Of a stretch of 29,619 nucleotides of DNA, positions 1-8,146 are shown one piece after another. The stretch is taken from the NCBI GenBank assembly GCA_943367595.1, contig CALRJS020000041.1, positions 1-29,619 on the forward strand. The letters run 5' to 3'. Position numbers and translations under genes: made by a program. Below the pieces are notes generated by a model that did not search any database, was not told the origin of the DNA, and worked only from the letters and a program-made list of their open reading frames with translations. The stretch's first letter is position 1, and the number at the start of each line of letters is the position of its first letter. Origin of the DNA: MW101C3 sp943367595 (GTDB taxonomy: Bacteria; Cyanobacteriota; Cyanobacteriia; PCC-6307; Cyanobiaceae).

Positions 1-18
1 CAGGGCCGACTGAAAGTC
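1..18 (+). repeat. Left terminal inverted repeat of the ISAs1-family IS
   Basis: The sequence cagggccgactgaaagtc is the reverse complement, with two mismatches, of bases 1225-1242. Confidence 0.88.
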
Positions 19-34
19 AGGCACAAGGCGGCTG

Positions 35-1287
35 GTGCAGCCATGCTGGTGCCGGTTTTGTCGGGACTGCTCTCGTCCCTTGCCCCAGCTTTCTGCCAGC
101 CCCGATCTGATCTCCTTCCTGCAGGCCCTGCCGGAGAGACGTAAGCGCCGAGGGGTGCGTTACCCCCAGTGGTTGCTGTTGTTGACGGCGATCCTTGGCA
201 TCCTCAGTGGCTGCCGCAGCGCCAGGGATCTGGAGCGTTTTGCCAAGCGGCATCACCAGGCGTTTGCCGCGGCTTTGGATCTGGAGCTGACCAAGGCACC
301 CTGCGATTCCACCTTCCTCTACCTGTTTGAGAGGGTGGAGCTCGAGGAGCTCTTCGGGTTGCTCAGGGAGTGGATGCTGGCCCAGATCGCTGATCAGAAC
401 AAGGATTTCGATCAGCTGATCTGTGATGGCAAAACCCTGCGCGGTTCAGCTGCTCAGCTCGATGGCCCCGATGGAGCCACGCGATTTGTCACCCAGGTCA
501 CGCTCTACGCACGTGAGCTTGGCGTGGCGATCGCGCAGACCTCGTTTGACACCGGAGAATCCCACGAGCGCGCAGCCCTGAAAGCTTTGCTGAGCACGCT
601 GGAGCTCGAGGGCGTGCTGATCCAGGCGGATGCGCTGCACACCTCGCCAGCGTTTTTCAGCTCGCCGCCGAGCAGGGCGCCGACTTGCTCCTGACGGTCA
701 AAAACAACCAGCGCCGGCTGTATCAGCAGATCGTCTCCCAGTTCCGCGGCCACCGGCACTTCCCTGTAGTGATCAGCGATGTCGAGGCCAGCCATGGCCG
801 CCGGGTGCGCTGGACTCTCCGAGCCCGCAACGCCACTGAGGCCATTCGTGAGCGCTGGGTGGGCGCCAGCTGGATCATCGAGCTGGTGAGCACCGGCCGG
901 CGTGACGGCAAGCCGTTTCACCACATCCACTTTTTCATCACCACCCTGCGCACCAGCCCAAAAGCGTTACTGCGACTAGTGCGGCAGCGCTGGGCGATCG
1001 AAAACCAGTGGCACTGGCCTCGCGACACCCAGCTCGGCGAGGACGCCCACCGCTATAGCCAGCGCAACGGGGTGCAGGTGTTGGCTCTGCTGAGGACCTT
1101 GGCCCTGAACCTGTTGCGCTGCAACGGCTTTCGCTCAGTCCGTGCTGGTCTGATGGCCGTGGCGCATGACATCAGCCGAATGCTCGGCTGGGTCGGAATC
1201 AGCGCTGCAGAGACGGAAGAAGACAACTTTCAGTCAGCCCTGCCGCTCCAGCAGTTTGTCGGGAAGCCAGCTCTGAGCATCCATTAG
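35..1287 (+). pseudogene. ISAs1-family DDE transposase, broken by a 1-bp frameshift
   Basis: The frame starting at GTG 35 gives an N-terminal DDE_Tnp_1-associated segment (RYPQWLLLLTAILGILSGCR), the first catalytic region LICDGKTLRGS and the second, QADALHTS. It then falls out of frame at the T-run near 653-657 and stops at 694. The second frame resumes directly with QLAAEQGADLLLTVKNNQ and carries the acidic C-terminal motif IENQWHWPRDTQLGED. Adding one base in the T-run gives a continuous protein with the usual spacing between the second Asp and the GADLLL segment, so a single deletion explains the break. The second frame has no stop inside the IS and runs to 1287 in flanking DNA. Family assignment is firm; loss of function is inferred. 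Confidence 0.88.
1225..1242 (-). repeat. Right terminal inverted repeat of the ISAs1-family IS
   Basis: Bases aactttcagtcagccctg pair with 1-18. Read on the minus strand, this repeat supplies the premature stop codon (cag ggc tga) that ends the truncated asparagine-synthase-like gene. Confidence 0.88.
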
Positions 1288-2676
1288 CAGCATCCTGCGC
1301 AGGGCATCCCCCAGAGGCTCCTGTGGCCAGTCCGCGCCGGGGTGCTGCTCCATGCCAGGCAACAGAGCCTCGCGCTCCGTCGTCGTGAAGGGAGAGAACC
1401 AGCCACGAAAGCAGCTGGCTTCATCGGATTCAGCCAGAGCACGCAGGGCGATGCGGAAGCGGGCAGCGGCAGGGGGCAGGCGCCGCTCGATCGAGGACAA
1501 CGCGGCAGAACGCCGGTCTGCCGGCAGCCGCGCCGCCAGGGACGAGAACCTGGCGTAGCGGTGCTTGGGATAACCGCCGAACAGCTCATCGCTGCCCTCA
1601 CCCGACAGCACGACGGTGACACTGCGGCGAGCAACCTCTGCCATGCGGAACACCGCGATGTCAGCCGGCTCCGACATCGGCGCATCGCGGTGCCAGGTGA
1701 GCCGACCCCAGAGCGAGCGAAAGTCGTCGGGGGAGACAGCCACCTCATGGTGCTCCGTACCCAGCAGCTGACTCACCTGCCGGGCATAACGGAACTCGTC
1801 AACGCGTGGATCACCGAAGCCGGCGCAGAAGGTCTTGACGCCGCTGCTCTGACGCAGTGCGCTCATCATCGCCACGATCAGACTGGAATCAACGCCGCCG
1901 CTGAGATAAGCGCCCACGGGTACATCAGCGACCAGGGCGGACGCAACGGCTTGCCGCAACGTGGCGGACACCTGCTCAACCGCCTCGCGGGGGTTGGGTG
2001 GACGGGTGGTGGTGGGCGGAAAATGCCAGTAGCGGACGGGCTTTTCGATGCCCTTTTCCCCCACACGCAGCAGGTGGGCGGGCGGTAGTTTGCGCACACC
2101 TTCAAACAAGGTGTAAGGCGCCGGCACAGCGCGCTGGGTCAGGTAGGCATCCAGGCTGTGCGTGTCCACCCGCACCGAAGGAATGGCAGGCAGCAGGGCC
2201 TTGATCTCCGAGGCGAAAGCCAGCAGTGTGGCGTCCACGTAGTTATAGAGCGGCAGAATCCCGACCCGGTCGCGGGCCAGCCAGAGCGTGCCATCGCTTG
2301 CATCATGCAGTCCAAAGGCATACTGACCCTCCAACTCCGAAAGGCTGCCCTCGCCACGCCGCGTGTAGCAGGCCAGGATCGTTTCGGTGTCACCGTCTGT
2401 CTGGTAGGGATAGCTATAGCGTCGGCGAAGTTCCCGGTAATTGAGAATTTCTCCGTTGAACGTTAGATGGCAGCGGCCATCCGCCGAGGCCATGGGCTGA
2501 CGGGAGCTCGCCACATCAATGATCGACAGGCGGCGATGGCCAAAGCCAATCGGCCCGTTGCTCCAATAGCCCACCGCATCCGGGCCGCGGTGGGTCAACC
2601 GTGCGGTCATGAGGCGCAACAGATGCAGATCCACGTTGCGGCCGTCGAAACGCCTAACACCCACAATCCCGCACAT
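1234..2676 (-). pseudogene. asnB: AsnB-type glutamine-dependent asparagine synthase/amidotransferase, C-terminus removed by the IS
   Basis: The protein starts MCGIVGV, exposing the Cys2 nucleophile of class II glutamine amidotransferases. The N-terminal Ntn-hydrolase half has RLTHRGPDAVGYW, FNGEILNY and GDTETIL. The synthetase half has the ATP-pyrophosphatase loop SGGVDSS (about residue 260) and the segment VVLSGEGSDELFGGYPKHRY. The family normally continues well past LPDKLLER, which here is the last native sequence before the IS repeat adds Gln-Gly-stop. About 472 native residues remain of an expected 600 or more. Such enzymes in polysaccharide clusters often amidate sugars or peptides rather than make free asparagine, and the adjacent glycosyltransferases and flippase support that reading. 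Missing the C-terminal part of the synthetase domain, it is probably inactive. Confidence 0.9.
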
Positions 2677-2766
2677 TACCGATCGCTCCAGGTGTTGAGG
2701 GTCGGGCGACCAGGGGAGGGTGGGACTGTCGTCAGTGGCTGGGCAGGAGGAAGGACAAGCACGGCA

Positions 2767-3243
2767 CTAGCTTTCAATGAAGTTGCGCAGCGTCGTGATA
2801 AGCGACTCGCTCGCGTAGGCATCAATCTTTTCCCGTGCTCGTAGCTTGTGGAGGCTGTCGAGGCTCGCGCGTAGCTCAATCTCGTCCATGGCCACATTGA
2901 TCTTGTCCAGCTCCGACAGATGGTGGGCAGTGGCCAGCTGGTGTTCATTGCGCTGCTCCCCCAGCGAGGCACGGCGCGGCATCACCAGGATGGGTTTCTC
3001 CCATTGGAGTGCCGAGAGAATCGTGCCCATGCCCGCATGGGCCACCACCACCTCCGCCTCGGCGAAGCGGCTGGCGAACTCAGGCGGCTGGAGAAAGTTG
3101 CACCAGCCAATGTGTGAAGGCTGCCAGTCGGTGTCGCCGATCTGGGCGAACACATCGTTGCAGGAGGTTGACTGCGCCCATTGATCGACCGCCCGTACCA
3201 GACGGTTGAAGGGAAGATCGGTACCGACGGTGACGAAGATCAC
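2767..3243 (-). CDS. PssE/Alg13-like glycosyltransferase subunit (GT28 C-terminal domain)
   Basis: This small protein of about 158 residues begins VIFVTVGTDLPFNRLVRAVD and carries the UDP-sugar-binding motifs VVAHAGMGTILSAL and the RNEHQ motif typical of the C-terminal half of family 28/Alg13 proteins. In bacteria such a subunit (PssE, EpsF, Cps14G) pairs with a membrane-associated PssD/Alg14-like partner to transfer a sugar to a lipid-linked intermediate at the inner face of the membrane. The partner lies immediately upstream. The GTG at 3243 is chosen because the conserved strand starts there and, if the upstream gene is repaired, gives the usual GTGA overlap. An in-frame ATG at 3270 is an alternative. 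The preceding gene is a flippase, so this is a surface-glycan cluster. Confidence 0.82.
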   Translation of the reverse strand: MIFVTVGTDLPFNRLVRAVDQWAQSTSCNDVFAQIGDTDWQPSHIGWCNFLQPPEFASRFAEAEVVVAHAGMGTILSALQWEKPILVMPRRASLGEQRNEHQLATAHHLSELDKINVAMDEIELRASLDSLHKLRAREKIDAYASESLITTLRNFIES

Positions 3244-3760
3244 AGCACACTGCCCGGAAGTAAGGGCCATAGGGCCGGGCCAGGTGAGCCCATTGGGTGA
3301 GCCAGAGCGCGGCATGGGGCCCAGCCTTGCGGCCGGAAAGAGAGAGTTCTTCGCTGTTGGCGATGCTGTCGACCCAGATGGTGCGGGCGCCGAAGAGATT
3401 GCCGATTCGAATGGCGAAATAGCCAGGAGCAGCGCCCGTGGAGATCACCACATCAGGCCGTTGGCTCCAGATCAAAGCAAAGATGGCAACGCACACACGC
3501 AGCAAGGCAAGCTTGTTCCAGCGGTTGGCCTCGGGAATGACACGGAATCCTGCTCCAGGCTCAATCGAGGCGCGGTAGCCAGGCTTGGAAGTCACATAGG
3601 TGACATCACAATTGGCGAGACTGGGGCCAAGTCTGAGCAGCTGGACCCAGTGACCTCCAGCGGAGGAAACAGCGAGCACGCGGAGCCTCTTTTTAGTGAG
3701 GCGCTCATCCGACATGCTCTTATCAGACATGCGAATAGTCGTCATGCTCTTATCAGACAT
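3080..3760 (-). CDS. PssD/Alg14-like glycosyltransferase subunit, native stop apparently lost
   Basis: The N-terminal part shows the Alg14/PssD pattern: RVLAVSSAGGHWVQLLRL, then VISTGAAPGYFAIRIG, WVDSIANSEELSLSGR and WLTQWAHLARPYGPYFRAV. Family members normally end a few residues after that last segment. Here the frame runs on for about 50 residues that are an out-of-frame reading of the next gene. Removing two bases from the cacac stretch near 3246-3250 would restore an ending Ala-Val-Leu-stop that overlaps the PssE start by four bases, so a dinucleotide insertion is likely. The protein would act with PssE as the membrane-anchoring half of a two-part glycosyltransferase. The start is uncertain, because a 30-bp duplication provides several in-frame Met codons; ATG at 3715 gives the most family-like N-terminus. 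Confidence 0.78.
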   Translation of the reverse strand: MSDKSMTTIRMSDKSMSDERLTKKRLRVLAVSSAGGHWVQLLRLGPSLANCDVTYVTSKPGYRASIEPGAGFRVIPEANRWNKLALLRVCVAIFALIWSQRPDVVISTGAAPGYFAIRIGNLFGARTIWVDSIANSEELSLSGRKAGPHAALWLTQWAHLARPYGPYFRAVCCDLRHRRYRSSLQPSGTGGRSMGAVNLLQRCVRPDRRHRLAAFTHWLVQLSPAA

Positions 3761-3761
3761 G
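3711..3761. repeat. 21-bp direct repeat with 30-bp period at the PssD start
   Basis: Bases 3711-3731 and 3741-3761 are the same 21-mer except for one base (gacatgctcttatcagacat and gtcatgctcttatcagacat, each followed by g). The duplication encodes the repeated MSDKSM at the N-terminus of the PssD-like frame and makes its true start ambiguous. Confidence 0.8.
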
Positions 3762-3789
3762 GAGGATGCGTGGAGAGAATCCGGAGAAT

Positions 3790-5346
3790 TCAGGATTTCC
3801 TGCCAAGGCGCAGGATTCGACGAAGCGCATGCAAGCCATCGTCAGCTGAGCTCAGCCTAGCCAGCATTCCAATACTGAACCAAAGACTTAGCAAAGAAAT
3901 TCCTGATCCAATGGAAAGGGCCAGCCATTGAGGGAGGGCACGCTGAATGACGACATTGGCCATACACACCACGAAAAAGATGGAACCATTCCGCAAGTTC
4001 TCACTCGTCCACTGGAAGCCTGTCATGCTTCTGACCATCGGATAGACAACCAAGGCATGAACCACGTAGGAGAGCATGAAAGCGATGCCAGCTCCCTCTA
4101 ATCCAAAAACACGCAGACCCCACCATGTGGCCGCAATGTTGAAGAGAGCCCAGACCGCTTCCACCGCGAAAAAGGCCACTTGCTTGTTTTTCGCTACGAT
4201 GATGAATCCGATGGGCCAAGTGATCACCCGCAGGGCCATGCCCATACAGAACCAGCGCAACAACATCACGGCAGCGGCAAACTTTGCGCTGTAAAAGAGA
4301 TTGACCACCAAGGGGGCAAAGGTGATGGTGGCAAGGATGCCAGGCGCCGCCATCAGCACACTGGCCTGCGTCTGCTGGTTCACCATCGCATTGCAGGCCG
4401 GATGATCGTTGGCCACGCCAACCAGCCGCGGGTAGAAGTCCATGCCGAGCGATTGCAGCACGAAGCCCACATAAAGACCCCCCAATGCCCAGGCGGCCTG
4501 ATAGATCCCGGCAGCCTCCAGGCCCAGCGTGCGGATCACGAACGTGCGCACAGCGAAGCTGGCGCCGGTCATCAGCAGGCCGCTGGCCATGAAGGCCAGG
4601 CCGAGCTTGAACAGCAGTGCTGATTCACCCAGGGCCTCACCGGGTTGAAGCACAACCTTCGGCAGCCGCACCCTACGGACAGACCACCAGGCGAGCGCCA
4701 GCGAGGCGATCGCTGTGGCCACCAGTGACGGCACGATGCCGCGTTCACGGGCGACATAGACAATCACCACGGCGGCCAGGGTGCCCAGCAGGCCGCCGTA
4801 GACAGACACCTGCACCAGGGCTCTGATCTGGCGCAGCCCCTGAAGCAGGGCGGTCTGCCCACCGGCCATCACGCTGCACAACAGTGCGAAAGACAGCAGC
4901 GACACAGCAGTGGCGTGATCACTGGTGCCAAACACCAACCGGGACACACGCTCTGATGCACTCCAAAGCGCTACAGCACCCAGCACCCCGCAGCAGAGGG
5001 TGGTCCGCTTCAGCACCAGGGCGGTGACCGCCAGGCGCCGCTCTCCATCAGAGCTCGCCGCCTCGGCAATCTGGCGGACGCCACTGGAGGTGAGGCCAAG
5101 CTCAGCAACGTTGCGGGCGAGATCCAGGATCATCGTGAACGCCCCGAGCAGACCGATCCCCGCAGGGCCGATCAGCAGCGCCAGCGCCTTCGTGCGCACG
5201 GCGCCGAGCACCATGGTGATCACCGACGATCCGCCGATCAACGCCGACGACTTCAGGATGCGGCGGAAGGAACTGCTGGCCTCCGTCGCCGGTGCCGGAG
5301 GCGCTGTGGTGGCACCACTGGCGACCGGCAGGAGCGCCTGCTTCAT
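3790..5346 (-). CDS. Wzx-like polysaccharide flippase (MATE/MVF superfamily, PST family)
   Basis: The 518-residue integral membrane protein has about 12 to 14 hydrophobic segments. After a short Pro/Ala-rich N-terminus the motif ILKSSALIGGSSVITMVLG opens the first helix, followed by RTKALALLIGPAGIGLLGAF, a hallmark of O-antigen and teichuronic-acid type flippases. The family moves lipid-linked glycan units across the cytoplasmic membrane. It is the first gene of a minus-strand group with PssD (29-bp gap), PssE and the truncated amidotransferase, so it likely exports the glycan those enzymes build. The frame is intact from ATG 5346 to its stop. Substrate cannot be told from sequence. No other polysaccharide genes are seen to the right, so the cluster is a remnant or continues elsewhere. 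Confidence 0.85.
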   Translation of the reverse strand: MKQALLPVASGATTAPPAPATEASSSFRRILKSSALIGGSSVITMVLGAVRTKALALLIGPAGIGLLGAFTMILDLARNVAELGLTSSGVRQIAEAASSDGERRLAVTALVLKRTTLCCGVLGAVALWSASERVSRLVFGTSDHATAVSLLSFALLCSVMAGGQTALLQGLRQIRALVQVSVYGGLLGTLAAVVIVYVARERGIVPSLVATAIASLALAWWSVRRVRLPKVVLQPGEALGESALLFKLGLAFMASGLLMTGASFAVRTFVIRTLGLEAAGIYQAAWALGGLYVGFVLQSLGMDFYPRLVGVANDHPACNAMVNQQTQASVLMAAPGILATITFAPLVVNLFYSAKFAAAVMLLRWFCMGMALRVITWPIGFIIVAKNKQVAFFAVEAVWALFNIAATWWGLRVFGLEGAGIAFMLSYVVHALVVYPMVRSMTGFQWTSENLRNGSIFFVVCMANVVIQRALPQWLALSIGSGISLLSLWFSIGMLARLSSADDGLHALRRILRLGRKS

Positions 5347-5407
5347 GACGGGAGCAGACGAGCCGGCGTTGAGGGAGCCGCCACGCAGGTAGGGAGGTCG
5401 GGCGTCC

Positions 5408-5947
5408 TCATGCGTTGGTGGCCAGCTGAGGACTGACGACCTGCTGGCGGAGCAGGCACGAGTCCAATGCAGCCTTCAGGGCCGAGTGATCAATGTCGGC
5501 CCCAATGAACACCAGTTCCTGATAAGCACCACCCCGCTCTGGGTCCCCGGACGGAGGGGAAGCAGCCTGCGGGGATGGGCCCTTCAGCCGCGCCGCCCAC
5601 GCCGTTTCCGCCCAGAGGCGGCCGAACGGCGTGAAGCGCAGGCGAGAACCCACTAGGTTGAACTCGATCGCCCAGTCGGGCTGGGCAGCGATCCAGAAGA
5701 ATCCATTGGCCTGGAGCACCCCTGGCAGCGGCCCGCGCAGAACCTGATAGAGACGTTCAGGGTCGAAAAGGTCGCTGGTGGTGTAAGTGAATGACGGAAG
5801 TGAAGGGCTCTGTTGCTGATGCACAGGACGTTGCCAGCCGACCGGCAACGGTGCGACCCGGTTCCGAAGGGACCGCGCAAGCTCCGCCACCAACGGCCCA
5901 GATGCGACCTCCTGATCGGGTTGGACGTGGCAGAAGTTCGATTCCAT
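5408..5947 (-). pseudogene. CobW/COG0523 family C-terminal domain fragment (N-terminal GTPase missing)
   Basis: The frame encodes a CobW C-terminal domain: SFTYTTSDLFDPERLYQVL at its start, then GVLQANGFFWIAAQPDWAIEF, RLRFTPFGRLWAE and the closing ELVFIGADIDHSALKAAL. Full COG0523 proteins are roughly 320 to 400 residues with an N-terminal P-loop GTPase and a CxCC-type metal site; neither is visible here or in the bases to the right. The residues before the domain look unlike the family. The family inserts or delivers metals such as zinc or cobalt. The fragment is most simply a 5'-truncated gene, although a stand-alone C-terminal-domain protein cannot be excluded. It is not obviously coupled to its neighbours. 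Confidence 0.72.
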
Positions 5948-6605
5948 CAGAAAAGGCGCGGATTCAAACGAAGAAGGCTGCAGCGGGCATCAGGCCGTTG
6001 TGCCGTGGGTGCAGGGACGGACATCTTCACTGTGACCAGATCGACGGCGACCGGCAACAGAACAGACGGGGACCGTCCATCTGCGCATACAACCGAAGCA
6101 GGCAGGTGCTCACTCCTCCATCAGGAAACGCCAGCCCGAGCCTCATCACACTCACAGCGAGACGGCACCATCGCCATCGGCATCACCAGCGCCCTTACTA
6201 GCGCCATCAGGATCGCCATCACGGGCACCATCAGCATCCCCATCACCACCAACAGCGGCGAGAAACAAGCCAGGACGGCGACAGGCGAGGTCCCTTGCCC
6301 ATGTTGGCCGGAACGCAGGGAACAACCAGGATCTTTCCAGAAAATCTTCAGTCGATCCAGCAGTCGTGCGGCGAAGTGCTGCAGCACCCCTCAGAGGATT
6401 GTCACCTGTGAACGTTGTGCTGCCAACCAACGCTCCTCCGCTGCATAGCCTCACCCAACTGCATCGGCCTTTCAGCCAATACCGCAGCCCTGAACGATCT
6501 GCTGCCGTGCGGGCTAAACCAGGACCTGCAGAATCAAGCTGGGCTCAGGCCCGTGCAGCAACGCTGCCGATTCCGCCAGGAAGCAGGTGGCGGTACTCCG
6601 CCTAA

Positions 6606-6621
6606 GCACACCATGGTGTGC
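6606..6621. promoter_or_regulatory. Perfect 16-bp palindrome upstream of the Nif11-type gene
   Basis: The sequence gcacaccatggtgtgc is its own reverse complement and lies 88 bp before the ATG at 6709. It could be an operator for a dimeric regulator or the stem of a hairpin. No known binding motif is recognised. Confidence 0.4.
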
Positions 6622-6643
6622 CGCAAGGGTTGCAGGCTTGGTA

Positions 6644-6687
6644 CTTTCACCCACCCGCAAGGGTGGCTGTGACACCTAGGCTGAAAG
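6644..6687 (+). promoter_or_regulatory. Structured 5' leader of the Nif11-type gene
   Basis: A perfect 6-bp stem closed by a GCAA tetraloop (ccacccgcaagggtgg, 6651-6666) is enclosed by a second pair, ctttca at 6644-6649 with tgaaag at 6682-6687. The outer stem ends just before the Shine-Dalgarno sequence (aaaggagag, 6693-6701) of the next gene. The arrangement suggests a folded 5' leader that could affect translation. It matches no riboswitch class recognised here. Confidence 0.4.
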
Positions 6688-6708
6688 CAGCAAAAGGAGA
6701 GAAAAGAG

Positions 6709-7110
6709 ATGACCGGCAAGCAATCCAGACCATCCGTATCAACCGCCCAAGCAGCGGCTGCCCGCATGGCCACCTCAGATAGACCACCATCAAACCTGGC
6801 CTCAGCAAAGACGACACCCAAGGCGACAACAACGGTGGCTCCGATGACCATCGATCCAGCCGCGACGGTTCCTGCCGAATGCAGCTTGGGTCAGACCCCC
6901 AGGGACGTGGAGAGCCGCGTCGATGCTTTGCATCGCCTCAAGGAAGTGGCCCTCAGCGATGATTCGTTCGCAGCGGAACTCAGGGTCACGCGAAGTACAG
7001 CAGAGGCGGCCACCCTGGCTGAGCAGCACGGCATCACCATTCCCCCCGCCGCCCTCTGGCGCCATCGCGGCACACTGATTCCCGGCGGCCTGCCCACCTG
7101 GCCCGGCTGA
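6709..7110 (+). CDS. Nif11-type small protein
   Basis: The 133-residue product has a Ser/Thr/Ala-rich, probably disordered N-terminus (residues 1-65). A compact helical domain follows (about 70-112), patterned like Nif11: ALHRLKEVALSDDSFAAEL, a predicted turn, then AEAATLAEQHGITIP. The tail is WRHRGTLIPGGLPTWPG. Nif11 domains occur in many cyanobacterial small proteins and as leader peptides of ribosomally made peptides. The GG near the end resembles a leader-peptidase site, but only six residues follow and contain no Cys or Ser, so a RiPP core is unlikely. Translation signals are strong: aaaggagag centred about 12 bp before the ATG. No modifying enzyme is nearby. Function unknown. Confidence 0.65.
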   Translation: MTGKQSRPSVSTAQAAAARMATSDRPPSNLASAKTTPKATTTVAPMTIDPAATVPAECSLGQTPRDVESRVDALHRLKEVALSDDSFAAELRVTRSTAEAATLAEQHGITIPPAALWRHRGTLIPGGLPTWPG

Positions 7111-7304
7111 AAGCGCCGCTGCGCTCAGCCACTGAGGCTGGCCGCTGGCGAGGTCCTGGGCCACCGGCCACCCCGCCAGCTGGCCAGCGAGGGAAGGCGG
7201 GAAACCGTCCCCTCGCGAGCCTTATCCGAAGTGACTATGACTTAATCTGACCGCGACGACGCCGCCAGGCGTTGCAGCGATCTGTACGTTCCGCATTCCC
7301 TTTC

Positions 7305-7877
7305 ATGGCTGTCATTGACCGTGTTCCCAGCGTGATCTTCAAGACTCGCGTGCGCGACGAGTCCGTGGAAGGACCCAACCCCTTCCGCTGGCAGGACCTG
7401 AGCACCGACGACCTGTTCAAGGGAAAGAAAGTGGTGGTGTTCTCCCTGCCCGGAGCCTTCACCCCCACCTGCTCCTCCAACCACCTGCCCCGCTACGAGG
7501 AGCTCTCCGCCGAGTTCCAGGCTCTGGGTGTGGATCAGATCGTGTGCGTCTCGGTGAACGACGCCTTCGTGATGTACCAGTGGGGCAAGCAAGTGGGCGC
7601 CGACAAGGTGTTCCTGCTGCCTGACGGCAACGGCGAATTCACCCGCAAGATGGGGATGCTGGTGGAGAAGAGCAACCTGGGCTTCGGTCTGCGCTCCTGG
7701 CGCTATTCGATGCTCGTCAACGACGGCACGATCGAAAAGCTGTTCGTGGAGCCCGGCTACGAAGATAACTGCGCCAGCGACCCCTTTGAAGTGTCCGACG
7801 CCGACACCATGCTCGCCTACCTGAAGGGCACCCAGTCGCCGGGCGTGTCGGCACCGGTGCGTGCCTTCGTGGGCTGA
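7305..7877 (+). CDS. Type II (Prx5-like) peroxiredoxin
   Basis: The 190-residue protein matches atypical 2-Cys/1-Cys Prx5 enzymes along its length. The active-site loop SLPGAFTPTCSS places the peroxidatic cysteine at residue 56 with the preceding Thr and Pro of the PxxxT/S-C motif, and a second cysteine (residue 156) lies in PGYEDNCASDPF, typical of the type II subfamily. The family reduces hydrogen and alkyl peroxides using thioredoxin, glutaredoxin or glutathione. The ATG at 7305 is preferred over the upstream in-frame start because the conserved protein begins MAVIDRVPSVIFK. The gene stands alone between its own 5' region and a strong terminator at 7916. It is intact, unlike both neighbours. 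Confidence 0.93.
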   Translation: MAVIDRVPSVIFKTRVRDESVEGPNPFRWQDLSTDDLFKGKKVVVFSLPGAFTPTCSSNHLPRYEELSAEFQALGVDQIVCVSVNDAFVMYQWGKQVGADKVFLLPDGNGEFTRKMGMLVEKSNLGFGLRSWRYSMLVNDGTIEKLFVEPGYEDNCASDPFEVSDADTMLAYLKGTQSPGVSAPVRAFVG

Positions 7878-7915
7878 TCGTCTCCGCTGAGCTTCCGGGC
7901 TCACGTGTTCTGCTT

Positions 7916-7946
7916 GCCCAGCGGCAAAACCGCTGGGCATTTTTTT
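7916..7946 (+). terminator. Rho-independent terminator of the peroxiredoxin gene
   Basis: A 9-bp perfect stem (gcccagcgg / ccgctgggc) with a caaaa loop is followed by attttttt, 38 bp after the peroxiredoxin stop codon. Confidence 0.93.
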
Positions 7947-8146
7947 GAAAGGGTGGGTAGGGGCGGCCGCCGTTGCAACCAGGTCAGCAAAGGGGTTGGC
8001 AGTCTTCAACCCGGCCCTCCCACATGAGGAAAGAACCAAAAGCCCGGTCAACTCACACTGGCGATCGCAGGCTCGGCTTCTCCAGGCGGCTTTGCTGGTG
8101 GCAACTGCCTGACCAAGTCGCCTTCAAAACGCTCAACCACGTTGCT

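Larger units (their letters stand above)
1..1242 (+). mobile_element. Complete ISAs1-family insertion sequence
   Basis: The element is bounded by 18-bp terminal inverted repeats matching at 16 of 18 positions (1-18 and 1225-1242) and contains one transposase gene filling almost its whole length. The size of 1242 bp and the ISAs1-type transposase fit the family. Its right end interrupts an asparagine-synthase-like gene on the minus strand: the codons of that gene run up to base 1243 and then enter the inverted repeat. The left flank is outside the window, so the target duplication cannot be seen. The transposase is frameshifted, so this copy is probably not autonomous. The window starting exactly at the IS tip suggests an assembly break at a repeated element. 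Confidence 0.9.
5948..6705. other. About 760 bases without a convincing gene; low-complexity tract and palindromes
   Basis: No frame here resembles a known family. Bases 6155-6260 form a degenerate short-period repeat; read on the minus strand it gives an Asp-Gly rich tail (GDGDADGARDGDPDGAS), like calcium-binding thrombospondin type 3 repeats, but only within a frame that otherwise looks random. Near the right end lie a 16-bp perfect palindrome and a GCAA-loop hairpin, listed separately. The stretch sits beside a gene fragment and may be eroded coding sequence. Confidence 0.5.

Noticed and set aside
6709..7110. RiPP precursor with a Nif11 leader
   Set aside because: Only six residues follow the GG, with no Cys, Ser or Thr to modify apart from one Thr, and no modifying enzyme or transporter peptidase is nearby.
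7242..8051. Long minus-strand frame opposite the peroxiredoxin gene
   Set aside because: It is antisense to a well-conserved gene, and its His/Gly/Val-rich composition is what the complement of that gene predicts.
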